A model generated the notes under the pieces. The model did not search any database and was not told where the DNA came from. It saw only the letters and a program-made list of their open reading frames with translations. From NCBI GenBank assembly GCA_036897625.1, contig JAYMTA010000660.1, positions 1-25,509 of the forward strand: a stretch of 25,509 bases of DNA. The letters are read 5' to 3'. Positions 11,066 through 19,599 of the stretch are shown in pieces (the stretch's first letter is position 1; each line of letters begins with the position of its first letter). Both the position numbers and the translations under genes were made by a program. Source of the DNA: Pelargonium cotyledonis (Eukaryota > Streptophyta > Magnoliopsida > Geraniales > Geraniaceae).

Positions 11066-12762
11066 TCAGCTGCATAGCTCTGCTCTACGGCCACCACCCC
11101 TATCCTCAAAACCTCTCCTTGAGCCCCCAAAGTCCTTCTGCTCTCTTTGCATCTCTTTTCCCTTATCGGACTTTGAGGACTGATTAGTTGGAGAAGATAG
11201 GCTAGCCTTGGATGACGTTGTATTGGGAGCAGTCTTACCAACCTTCATGCTGTTGTTCATTTTTGGGCCATTTAATTGGTTGGGCCCAATTGCTCTAGCC
11301 CCATGCACCTGACCAGCAACCTTAGTGATCTTCTCAGGCCCACTTTGGGCACCAGTCCTCTCATCAACCTCCATGCAATTTCCTGCATTATTATGTCCCT
11401 GGTGATCATGCACCACTGCCTCACTCGCCTTTGAGACCTCATTTGCATGCACATCAAAACGCGACCCCGAGCTACCCGAGCTCATCTTTTGATCTTTACC
11501 CTTTTGAGCAACTATTTTACGAGTACCCCAATGGAGAATAACCATTCACGTCCCGAAGCCCAATCCAATATCTTTTGCTTTCGTAACCTCATTCACAACA
11601 GCTGTCACGCTCGGAGAAGCCATCGCTGGAAGAGCAGCACCCACTACCTTAGGCCCCTAACTTCCCTGATCTTGACTCCCACTCAGAGTGGCCTACACTG
11701 CTGCCACCACTCTCTGCCCCACCAAACCCACATCTGCACTCCCCCTCCTACAGATTGCATACTAGGCCTGGCGAAGGCACACGAGGCATCCTTATGCCCG
11801 ACACGACCACATGTGAAACAAATAAGATGCATGCCCTCATAAGCTAGCTTCTGGTACCTACCATTCCACCACAGCCGAGGTATTAACCACTTGCTTAGGT
11901 CGATTTCCACACACACCCTAGCAAAATGTCCTCTACTAGCCATTTTAGTGCACATATCCACTTTCACCGGCTTGCCAATAGGCATTGGAACCTCCATCAA
12001 TACATCATTATCAAAGAAATGGAAAGGAAGCCCCGGAAATTGAACCCAAACCATAGTGCTCATAATAGCATCATCCTCTGCATTAAACTCAGGTGTCCAT
12101 GGACGAACTGTAAGATAGTAACCAAAGATCATCCAAGGACCTTCCTCCATAACGTGCATATAGTCCCGAAAGAGTTGGAAATGAACCGCATAATATCCAT
12201 TGACCATAGTGATGAGATCAAACTCCCCACGCGGGTTCCACAACTTTGTGATATTCTCTATCATTGTCCTCCACCCTAGAGAACAACCAATCAACTTGAT
12301 AACGAGACAGTCCTTCCACTGAAACCCTAACCTCGCCATTCGTCTCTCTGGGAGATACACTGCCGGAACCCCCTCATGAACAAAATGATCCACTGGGTCC
12401 TCCTCTGGAAAGCGCTCTTTGAGCCGCTTCCGATCTTCCTCCCTCTTCCTTTCATGCAGTAGAAGCTTATCCTTGAAGGGTAAGTGAGGGAGATCATTTG
12501 TGTGCTCCGGCGGATCTGCCACACCTACATCATCCATGGCCGAATCTCACGCTTCCGCACCCATATTCGCAGCAGTATTCGTCTCCCCCTCTACCACACC
12601 TTCCATAGGTTCATTCAACTCCGAGGGTTTTACTTTCTTCGTCGATCTCAGAAGGAGGTCTGCCTCCTCAGTCGACACAGAGCCTACCCCATCGGCAGGC
12701 CGCGGCGACACTCTGGCGGCAACAACCGCCACGGGACGCCGCCTGTCGATTCCCGGGCGCAA
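11066..12762 (-). pseudogene. LINE B ORF1 (DUF4283-type nucleic-acid-binding protein with CCHC knuckle), decayed
   Basis: ORF1 proteins of plant L1 elements bind the element RNA. One frame runs 12762-11683, broken once by a stop at 12547-12549. It contains an RSTKKVK segment (N-terminal), the DUF4283 body with WNPRGEFDLITM, EEGPWMIFGYYLTVRPW and VWVQFPGLP, then a CFTCGRVGHKDASC zinc knuckle near 11770-11810. After a stop at 11683 the frame shifts, and a low-complexity Ser/Lys/Gly-rich tail continues at 11545-11066. The knuckle fits CX2CX4HX4C. The true start may lie slightly upstream (ATG at 12812) in another frame. Confidence 0.82.
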
Positions 12763-12865
12763 ACAGCCGTGACGCTGGAAACCCTAACTCTTAAATTCTT
12801 GGAGCTACTCATAGCCGCCTTTTTTTTGTGGTTTATCCCGAATGTAATAGTTTTGAAAGTAAAGC

Positions 12866-12878
12866 AAATCTGGACCTC
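12866..12878 (+). repeat. Target-site duplication of LINE B, right copy
   Basis: AAATCTGGACCTC matches the left copy at 6683-6695 with one difference. It marks the 5' end of LINE B and the point where LINE A sequence resumes. Confidence 0.8.
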
Positions 12879-12928
12879 TTTTGCTATGACTAATATATAC
12901 AAGTATGCTTATTATAGATTAAAAAAAA
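12879..12928 (+). mobile_element. LINE A, 3' tail after the nested insertion
   Basis: After the right-hand duplication the sequence continues for about 50 bases and ends in GATTAAAAAAAA, which suits the 3' end and poly(A) tail of LINE A. Without LINE B the tail would directly follow the RNase H remnant at about 6670. The assignment depends on the target-site duplication more than on the tail sequence. Confidence 0.6.
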
Positions 12929-13789
12929 GACTTTATTTTAGTAGAAATTGCTCTAAAGTCATTTTTATCGTGAAGTGGTTTAGATTTATCCGGTGTAGAT
13001 TCTAACTCTCACAGTCACGACGATTTTCTTGAAAACACATCCATTATTTTTAGCAATCTGCTACATTCGTGCAAGATGTAAGAATGCAGAAGAAAGGTTT
13101 CAAGCCTGTGAATCCAATGCCAAAACCTCTGTCTCCAGCTTTTTGTCCTAGAACTTAGACTTAAAACATTTTCAAAGTGACCACATTAGTTTGTTTTGAA
13201 ATATTTAGTGAAACAGACACTACACAAGCCCATGATTGTTATTAACTGAATTTTTTCCCCATAAACTCCACTTTTTAACTATTTGTGGGATTAAACATTT
13301 GGAAAATATCCGCCCTTTGCCTCAAATATGTCCGTCACCACCGTATTATCTCTGGCGTCATCCTCGTTGGTGGTCTTTCGACATTGCTCCGACTAATCCA
13401 ATCAAACTTTTCAGCTTCCAATTTAGCATATCGATTTTTTCAATGGTGGCATTCAATGCGTTGGCATAAGGAACCTCAATTGTCTTTTTCTACTCTGTCT
13501 TGGGTCTCACACATCATCTTACTTACCATAAATGGTTTTTGATATTTCAATTTAAGAATGTTATTCTTTCATGTTTTCATAGACTTGAGACATCTTTGTA
13601 CTTTTTCTTATAGTTCATTTTACTTGAATAAAAATACTTAGAAGAATATGTTTTTTATAAAAAGTATTAAAAGAATATACTTTTGAACTGTAGAACCTGT
13701 AGATTAGGTCAAGAAAAATTTAACACATATTTACATTAATGTTTTAAAGATGGGTTTGTATTGGTGTCACATTACCATTTTTTTTCCTC
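12929..13789. other. AT-rich spacer, nothing recognised
   Basis: Short open frames at 13236-13469 and 13285-13542 overlap each other and show no domain or signal. No inverted repeats or RNA genes were evident to me. Confidence 0.4.
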
Positions 13790-14290
13790 CCCTCACTTCT
13801 CAAATATATATTCTGTTTTGTGAGTTATATGTTTGTTGTAAGATAGCATACATTTAGATACTACAGTCCCAATCTTTAAGTTTTTTATTTCATTTTTATT
13901 ATTATTTTGAGTTACACAACATGTCGTAACTCTTATTTTTCTAAACGTTCAGAAAGATACCATAAATTCAGATTAGTTTGAGCTATACAACAGGGTCTCA
14001 AACCGTGAAAGTTGTTTAGATCACTTTGAGTTACACAACATGAGGTAGCTCTTGTTTTCCTAAACGTTCATAAAGATAGCATACATTCTAATACTCATTT
14101 CTCAAATTTTGAAAGTATTTTTGATCTATTTGAGCTACACAACAAGGGATAATTCTTCCCTTTTAACCCAAAACTCCACAATTATACTCCATACCGTTGG
14201 TAACCCTAGACCTCAAAGAGAATCGAAAACGCTTAAACCGCTTGACCTAACATGTCTTAGTATCTCAAACCGTGAAAGTTAATTTCAATC
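13790..14290. repeat. Degenerate tandem repeat with TTTGAGTTACACAACATG units
   Basis: TTTGAGTTACACAACATG occurs exactly at 13906-13923 and 14025-14042, 119 bp apart. The bases that follow are alike too: a CTAAACGTTCA segment and an AAAGATA(C/G)CATA segment. Weaker copies lie at 13977-13995 (TTTGAGCTATACAACAGGG) and 14129-14146, and a worn copy begins near 13815. CTCAAACCGTGAAAGTT occurs at about 13997 and again near 14264. The array is old and diverged and has no coding content. Its origin is unknown. Confidence 0.6.
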
Positions 14291-14623
14291 TTCTAAATAT
14301 AAATGTAATAAAATAAATATCCTTTTTCTAGTTAATATTAGTACTTATGTTTTTCTATCTATAGTTTGTTTCTCTCTCTCTTTTTCTCTATCGTTTTGAG
14401 AATCGTTTAATGATCTTGTTTGCCTATGATTGTTCTTAGTTTCAAAGCGACGACAGTTTTTTAAATTTGTAAAGAGCAAATTACGATATCTTGTACGTAG
14501 TAGTTGTCATTTTCATGTTTATTTGTACGTTGAAATCAATGAAAATCATTAGCAAATATTCTTATATCTATTTAGTCAATCTCATCTGAAATTGTGTATT
14601 CAGTTTAATCCAAAACTTGTTTG
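14291..14623. other. AT-rich spacer left of the Mutator-like element
   Basis: No gene or repeat is recognised. The last six bases, TGTTTG (14618-14623), recur just outside the right end of the adjoining element and may be part of its target duplication. Confidence 0.35.
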
Positions 14624-14960
14624 GGTTAATTAGTTTTGCCTCTCTTGAAATGTAATTTTTTTTAGATTTAGATTTAGCCTCTGAACTAAAATCCATATGA
14701 TTTTGGCCTTAAAGTTTATTTTTATTTTATTTGGGCCATGTCAACCGGTTATAGCAAGTTGACGACCACAACGTCATATGTCTCATCCACGTCAGCTACC
14801 ACATCACCTGATAGTTGCCACGTTACCCAGTATAACACCCTCCATTATCCATCTCCATCGTCCATTTCATCAAATCTCAGCCGTCCGATCTCCCCTTCTT
14901 CTCTTCCACACACATTGTTACACCCTCTTTCTTCTTCTCTGAAGCTTTCTTATCATTGGT
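14624..14960 (+). repeat. Left inverted arm of the MULE
   Basis: This arm matches the reverse complement of 15530-15851 over nearly its full length with scattered substitutions and small indels. The most conserved stretch is about 14770-14920. It is rich in CACGTCA/GTGGCA-type words and CT-rich runs. Confidence 0.65.
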
Positions 14961-15529
14961 CCTCTGATTTCATAAACTATTGATATTCTGAGTTTTTGTT
15001 GCTATTGTGAGTTACTGAGTCTACTCGCTCGGAGACGACATTGGAGATGCTGGACGATCTCTTGGTGATTTGACTCCAAATGGTCACTTCTCAACTCCAT
15101 TTTCGTTTTCTATTATGGTTTTGATTTCTCAAATTTTTCTTCTTCTATAACAAATATGAACTAGTCTAAAGCATTATAAAGGTATAGTTTTGAACTCTGA
15201 AGAATGGGTTAGTAATGGCATGATGCCCTTAGCAGCAAGGGTAACTTGTCACGTATATATGCGTACTAGCAACAAACAATGACTAGTTGTTGATCATATA
15301 TGACTTAATTAATCAACACAGAATGATTGAATTATTTACTTACTCTGCTTTCTAGCTGTAAATTGATGATCCTCCATCTCCATCACTACCAGCTTTCATT
15401 TCAACACAATCCTTCTAATCTTCATATACTACAAACTTAAAAATGTCTAAATTTCTTTCACTCTCCAGTCGTGCAAGTAATGTGAATGGGGCCCTTGCCG
15501 TGTTGTTGATGGCAACGACAATGATGATG

Positions 15530-15851
15530 ATGGCAAACACAAGAAGAAGAAGAAGAAGAAGTTACAGTACGTGGAAGAGAAGAAGGAGAGATCGACGACT
15601 TAGATTTGATGAAATGGACGGTGGAGATGGACAATGGAGGGTGTTATATTGGGTGACGTGGCAACTATTAAGGTGATGTGGTAGCTGACGTGGAGGGAAC
15701 ATATGACGTGGCGGTCGCCAACTGGCTACAACCAATTCATAGGGCTTAAATTAGAAAAATTAAAACTTTAAAGGCCAAATTCATTTGGTTTTGAGTCCAA
15801 AAGCTAAATCCAAACAAAGTTTCAGTTTATGGAAGACAAAACTAATTAATC
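15530..15851 (-). repeat. Right inverted arm of the MULE
   Basis: This is the inverted partner of 14624-14960. It has an AAG-repeat stretch near 15540-15560 that corresponds to the CTT-rich stretch in the left arm. Confidence 0.65.
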
Positions 15852-15913
15852 ATGTTTGTCTACTATCTCCAATTTTTATCCAACAACACAAATACAAGAA
15901 CAAAAAAAAAAAA

Positions 15914-16335
15914 GGTTAAATGCTTTTACCTCCCATGGACTCACACATTTTTTGGTTTTAGCCACTAAATAGAGTTTAGCATGGTTTAAGCCCTTGAACT
16001 TCTCTATTTTTTTGAATTAAACCCACGTTAATGGTTATAGCCGATTTTGATGTACCACGTCAGCTTAGGGTGACATGCCATCATCATGTCACCTAAGGTT
16101 TAGTTCATATTAGCCTCCAATTGCATTAGATGGAACGAAAAAGTGTCATTTTTTGAGATAATCACATCCGAAACAACGTCGTTTTAGCGTTCTTACCTCA
16201 AAAAAATGATACGAAAACGCTATCGTTCTATCTCTGATAGTTGGAATATGACATGTACTGTTAACGTGACCTAAAATCTTAGGTGGCATGATGACATGTC
16301 CCATCAAAACCGAATATAACATGTAACATGATTAC
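15914..16335. mobile_element. Second fold-back element, probably right-truncated
   Basis: Two nested inverted-repeat pairs share a centre near 16180. The outer pair is about 16028-16103 against 16271-16330, with ATCATCATGTCACCTAAG facing CTTAGGTGGCATGATGAC. The inner pair is about 16133-16158 against 16196-16228, with GTGTCATTTTTTGAG facing CTCAAAAAAATGATAC. The left flank (15914-16028) begins GGTTAAATGCTTTTACC and has TGGTTTTAGCC and GGTTTAAGCCC words often seen in plant DNA-transposon ends. No matching right flank exists, so the right end seems lost. The superfamily is uncertain. Confidence 0.45.
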
Positions 16336-17173
16336 ACGAGACACCACTTTTTATTTTATGACAACTACATTTGTCTACTAGTTGCATTCACTATTAAAAT
16401 AAACTCTCGTAAATTCACTCTATTTACATTGATAATTACTCTAAACTCTCGCTTGAGACTAACTATTTAACACAACATCCCCTAAACTACTGTTCAATCT
16501 CTATGTTTCATATCTTGTCTCTCTTTCGTGTTCACTCGCTCAATCATACAGTAGAATTCTTCTATTACATGATATTAGCCTAATTTAATTTTGCTAAATG
16601 TACAAATTGAATTTCTCTATAAATAGGCTAACTTTATCAACTTTTGTATAAATAGATACTTTTTGTTGTTGTTGTTGCCAATTTGTACATATTTAAGTTG
16701 AGAATATTATTTATGACCATTTGGATTAAGTGGGCCTATTTGTACACTCTTTTTTGGGTTCTTGTACTTTTTTGCGTACACTTTCTTGTTCATCAAGTGT
16801 TGATTCTAACATGTGAACTTAAATGACTAGAGAGAAGATAAGCAAACCTCTTAAATATCAGACCAATTTCATAATATCATGTAATTTGATTTGAAAGCTT
16901 ACAAGAAAACATTAACAGCAGCATACATGCTTTGTATAATAACAAACTCAAATCATCATATATAGGTTAGTACAAAGATTCCTAACATATAATTAAATGA
17001 AGTGTACAATAAGGTTACATTTCATAATTGCATATAATAATGAATGAATAATATTAATAGTTCATAAGGACTGAACCAGTTGGTAGCTAGGTGAAGGTGT
17101 TTGGAATATACATGTGTAGTGGTGGCCAAATATGGTAAACTACAACAGCTAGCATATATAGTATAATAGTTAG
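16336..17173. other. AT-rich spacer downstream of the peptide gene
   Basis: This interval holds the 3' flank of the minus-strand peptide gene, where the 3' UTR would run leftward from 17173. It also holds a 32-bp relic of that gene's start at 16698-16729. No other gene is seen. A minus-strand open frame at 17022-17315 overlaps the peptide gene in another frame and has no support. Confidence 0.4.
16698..16729 (-). repeat. Relic copy of the peptide-gene start region
   Basis: These 32 bases match 17337-17368, the start-codon region of the peptide gene, at about 27-28 positions, with 14 identical bases in a row (TTGAGAATATTATT). In the relic the codon matching the second Met is ATA and the third codon onward agrees (AAT AAT ATT CTC). 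Similarity fades on both sides. It may be the remnant of a small local duplication. Confidence 0.4.
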
Positions 17174-17359
17174 CTAGTGTCCCTGACCACCGGGGCTGGG
17201 ACCGGAGTTCTTGATTTCTCCCAGAACGAAGGTGTGACTCTTTTGACCTGCAAGAGGACGCGCTTCGGACATTATTGAAGGCCAAGAAGAGCATACATGG
17301 AGGACAAGAACCCATAAAATTATGATTAGTATTGACTTGAGAATATTATTCATGGCCAT
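17174..17359 (-). CDS. Secreted signalling peptide precursor, PIP/PIPL-like (SGPS...GxGH)
   Basis: This 61-residue precursor starts MAMNNILKSILIIILWVLVL, a short basic/polar head followed by a hydrophobic core (about 10-24) that suits a secretory signal peptide. It ends exactly in SGPSPGGQGH (52-61), directly before the stop. The SGPS plus GxGH C-terminus is the hallmark of the PIP/PIPL family of PAMP-induced secreted peptides. Those are cut from the precursor, hydroxylated on proline and sensed by receptor kinases such as RLK7. CEP and IDA peptides are related, but CEPs usually end SPGxGH after xRPTxPG and IDA has PIPPSGPSKRHN, so PIP/PIPL fits best. There is one exon. A second ATG lies two codons in; the first one has the better signal-peptide start and context. 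A TATA box sits 70 bp upstream. Confidence 0.75.
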   Translation of the reverse strand: MAMNNILKSILIIILWVLVLHVCSSWPSIMSEARPLAGQKSHTFVLGEIKNSGPSPGGQGH

Positions 17360-17428
17360 TTCGATTGATATAGCTAAATAAGAAGCTCAAAAAATGGAAT
17401 TGTGTGAACGAAAGATGTAGATTGGTGC

Positions 17429-17436
17429 TATTTATA
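17429..17436 (-). promoter_or_regulatory. TATA box of the peptide gene
   Basis: On the minus strand this reads TATAAATA, 70 bp upstream of the start codon at 17359. It would give a leader of about 40-45 nt with no upstream ATG. Confidence 0.6.
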
Positions 17437-17499
17437 ACAACATGTCAGCATGCAATGCAATAAAAGATGAATGAAGGTCTACTTTAGAGGCTCCAAATT

Positions 17500-17505
17500 T
17501 TGACT
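17500..17505 (+). promoter_or_regulatory. W-box (TTGACT) upstream of the peptide gene
   Basis: TTGACT lies about 65 bp upstream of the TATA box. W-boxes bind WRKY factors, which drive many immune-response genes, and PIP genes are known to be pathogen-inducible. A single six-base match can occur by chance. Confidence 0.3.
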
Positions 17506-18699
17506 ATAGACTAAATAGAGATTTACGAGAATCGCAATTTAAACATGTGGTGGAGGTTGAAGATTTCGATTTCTACTGCCACTTCCAAGTTCCAATTATA
17601 TCAAATAAGTCTCAATTTTCTTTAGATATAATAATAAATGTGTACCATTAAGTCTAGGGGCATCACAGCGGTTAGAAAAATAGCAACTTTAAAATTTGTG
17701 TATTACTCATTCTGTAAGATCTTCAGTGTGAGCTTCTTAGGTGTTAGTTTTATGAGAGTCGGTATGAAATGTTCGAACTTTTCGAAGACTTGATTTATCT
17801 CCAAAACGAGAAAAAGGGTGCTCATATGATGCTTGGTCACCATGTCAATTTTCAAATTGGCTTATAAATATTCTTCGGTTTGCATCGAAAAGTGAACAAT
17901 TTTATTCTTTATAGAATAAATTTTCGGTGGAGAAATAAATATATGTTAACCAAGTTACGTAATGAAATATTCAAAGTTAGGTTATATGCTTAGTTTAGAG
18001 GATTTTTTAGAACTCCACGGAGCTTTGGAGTTGTTGAAAAGTTATTTGTTTCCTTGCATTTGCTTAAGTACTAGTACGTTTCTAAAATAACGTTCCTTGA
18101 TCTTGTGTTTTGAATTATACAAGAAGTGAATCAATCTCAACTGTCAAATCTCTGCTGAAAGTTGTGTATCACATATATTCACATGTTATCAACTTTCTCT
18201 AAAGTATGAATCACATGAAGTGAAAAAATTATCGTCTTTAGTAATCTATCTTATATACTGCATTTAGTTTATTTTGTGCATGAGGATCACATTAATTTGA
18301 ATAACAAATTATTCAAAGAAATCGGTAGATCACATGCTTTCGAAGTTCACTGGAATGGGTTCAAGTTCAACACGTGGTGAAATTAACTACGGAGTACACC
18401 AAATTTGGTCAAACTTCCTTTCAAATCTGAGCTGATCATTTACACAATGGGCTTGTAGACTATTATGGGCTTTGTCTAGTAATCTAAAAATAGTAGGGCC
18501 TCAGACCAGCCCACTAAAGCCAGCATCAGCATCAGCATTTATTGTAGGGTTCATGAGAACCGATTAGTATCTAGTATCTACACAACATTTGGGTATTTTC
18601 TTCCATACCCAAGTTTGTTGCAGACCCATTTCACTATTTGATTGCATTATGACACTACGTACATAAAAAACGAAGGAAAGTTAATTTCAATTTACAAAT
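17506..18699. other. Intergenic spacer, nothing recognised
   Basis: This AT-rich sequence lies between the peptide-gene promoter and the 3' end of the F-box pseudogene. A short AGCATC repeat lies near 18523-18536. I find no open frame with a recognisable motif and no clear repeat. Confidence 0.4.
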
Positions 18700-18905
18700 G
18701 ACAACGCTGCTGCTCCATCTTCATCTTCTTCAAAGAAGAAAGATACTTCACAACAAGTCAACAACTAATCCATAAAAATGGACTTTAAGATATAATCACC
18801 AAAAGCCAGCTACGATACATGAAAGAAAAAAACCTCAATTCAAATATAGTATACATAAAATCGTACGTAGTGAGCTCATCTGTTTCTGTTGCTGGAATTC
18901 AACTT

Positions 18906-19387
18906 CTAGCAGAAGCGAATAGAGAGGAGGGACATCGACAGATGGACCTCGTCTTTGCCCCACCTCGTCGGCGGCTTCGCGATCATCGGCGCGAACGGTG
19001 CCCAAGCCGGCAGAGCCGAGAAGAAGAAGAGCCAGAACTAGATGATGAGTGGGGCTTGGAAAGGGGCCAGAGGTAAAGGGAGTGGAGGCGCCGGAAGCCG
19101 CCGACAGCGAGGACGACGGATCGGAGCTTCTGGTGGCCGCAGCCGATGTTGGCACAGTGCCTGGTGCAGATCAGCTCCCAAAGGCGCTCGTCCTGGGCGG
19201 TTTTGTGCCACAGCTTGCTGACACACGCCGACGCCGCCAACGATCTCGCATCCACGTGCTTGAGCACCTCGAACAGAAGGTTCTCGTCCAAATTCATGAA
19301 CCCAGAAGTGGCATCATCTTCGGTTTCGATCTTGACCTTCTTCATCTTCTGGTCGTCCAAAGCAGTGAAGGGAGCTTCGTTGGTGGC
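18906..19387 (-). pseudogene. SLEEPY1/GID2-like F-box gene, main part, disrupted
   Basis: SLY1/GID2 proteins are the F-box subunits of the SCF ligase that marks DELLA repressors for degradation during gibberellin signalling. The F-box and family body are plain: GFMNLDENLLFEVLKHVDAR, ACVSKLWHKTAQDERLWEL, then NIGCGHQKLRSVVLAVGGFR and LHSLYLWPLSKP. The reading frame reaches a serine run (about 19017-19055) and then leaves the family frame, stopping at 18983. The family C-terminus RWGKDEVHLSMSLLSIR continues in another frame (about 18965-18915), so a frameshift lies in the serine tract. It then ends at a TAG (18908-18906) where relatives read YYEKMNF. The first codons lie beyond a Copia insertion, at 23991-24008. 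Three separate lesions make a non-functional gene likely. Confidence 0.88.
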
Positions 19388-19389
19388 TA

Positions 19390-19579
19390 TGAATAAGTAG
19401 TGAATTGTATAGCTCAACCTCAACTGAGAGAGGAGCAGCTTGTATTATTATATAGCAAGAGTGTTAAGAGTTATACAAGGAGAGATACAATCAGCAGCAA
19501 CAGATATCCTATACATGATCTATCTATACTTGTGGAGATCTAATGGTGTTACACTGTGTGTAGACTTCTATTCTCAACA
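19390..19579 (-). repeat. Copia 3' LTR
   Basis: This 190-bp repeat reads TGTTGAGAATAG...CTTATTCA on the minus strand. Compared with the other LTR it has five substitutions and seven extra bases (AAGAGTT, a local partial duplication near 19469). It lies directly upstream of the F-box body and could act as a promoter or leader for it. Confidence 0.9.
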
Positions 19580-19592
19580 CTCCCCCACAAAC
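19580..19592 (-). promoter_or_regulatory. Copia polypurine tract
   Basis: On the minus strand the bases just before the 3' LTR read GTTTGTGGGGGAG. The purine-rich end is the usual primer for plus-strand DNA synthesis in LTR retrotransposons. Confidence 0.7.
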
Positions 19593-19599
19593 TTAGCGT

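Larger units (their letters stand above)
6696..12865 (-). mobile_element. LINE B, near-full-length L1-type retrotransposon nested in LINE A
   Basis: This 6.2-kb minus-strand element has the full plant L1 layout. It starts with a 5' leader near 12865, then ORF1 (DUF4283-type with a CCHC knuckle), then ORF2 (endonuclease, reverse transcriptase, zinc-binding region, RNase H). A short 3' UTR and a poly(A) tail (T-run 6696-6708) close it. A 13-bp target-site duplication flanks it. Both ORFs carry frameshifts and stops, so the copy is inactive. Because the element reaches its 5' UTR and still has recognisable duplications, it is essentially full length and younger than LINE A. Confidence 0.88.
14624..15851. 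mobile_element. Non-autonomous Mutator-like (MULE) element with long inverted repeats
   Basis: The two ends are long inverted repeats of about 330 bp each. The element begins GGTTAATTAGTTTTG and ends CTAATTAATC, which read in reverse is GATTAATTAG. Shared arm blocks include CCACGTCAGCTACCACATCACC-like, TAACACCCTCCATT and GTCCATTTCATCAAATCT. The interior of about 570 bp holds no transposase. Long TIRs of this style are typical of MULEs. The possible duplication TGTTTG (14618-14623, 15853-15858) is shorter than the usual 9 bp. Open frames at 14738-14983 and 15443-15676 lie mostly in the arms and are not genes. Confidence 0.65.

Noticed and set aside
13236-13542. Overlapping open frames after LINE A
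   Set aside because: Two frames of similar length overlap and neither has a motif or a promoter.
15443-15676. 77-codon Arg/Met-rich open frame
   Set aside because: It spans the right arm of the MULE; the Arg and Met runs come from AAG and ATG repeats.
17022-17315. 97-codon minus-strand open frame overlapping the peptide gene
   Set aside because: It uses another frame, has no signal peptide or motif, and most of it lies in the 3' flank of the peptide gene.
17174-17359. CEP, CLE or IDA identity for the small peptide gene
   Set aside because: CLE peptides end in a PGGPxPxHN-like tail and IDA in PIPPSGPSKRHN; CEP normally has RPTxPGxSPGxGH. The SGPS...GxGH end matches PIP/PIPL best, although CEP relationship cannot be fully ruled out.
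18835-19155. 106-codon minus-strand open frame across the F-box 3' end
   Set aside because: It is a third frame through the serine tract and C-terminus; neither of the two family-matching segments is read in it.
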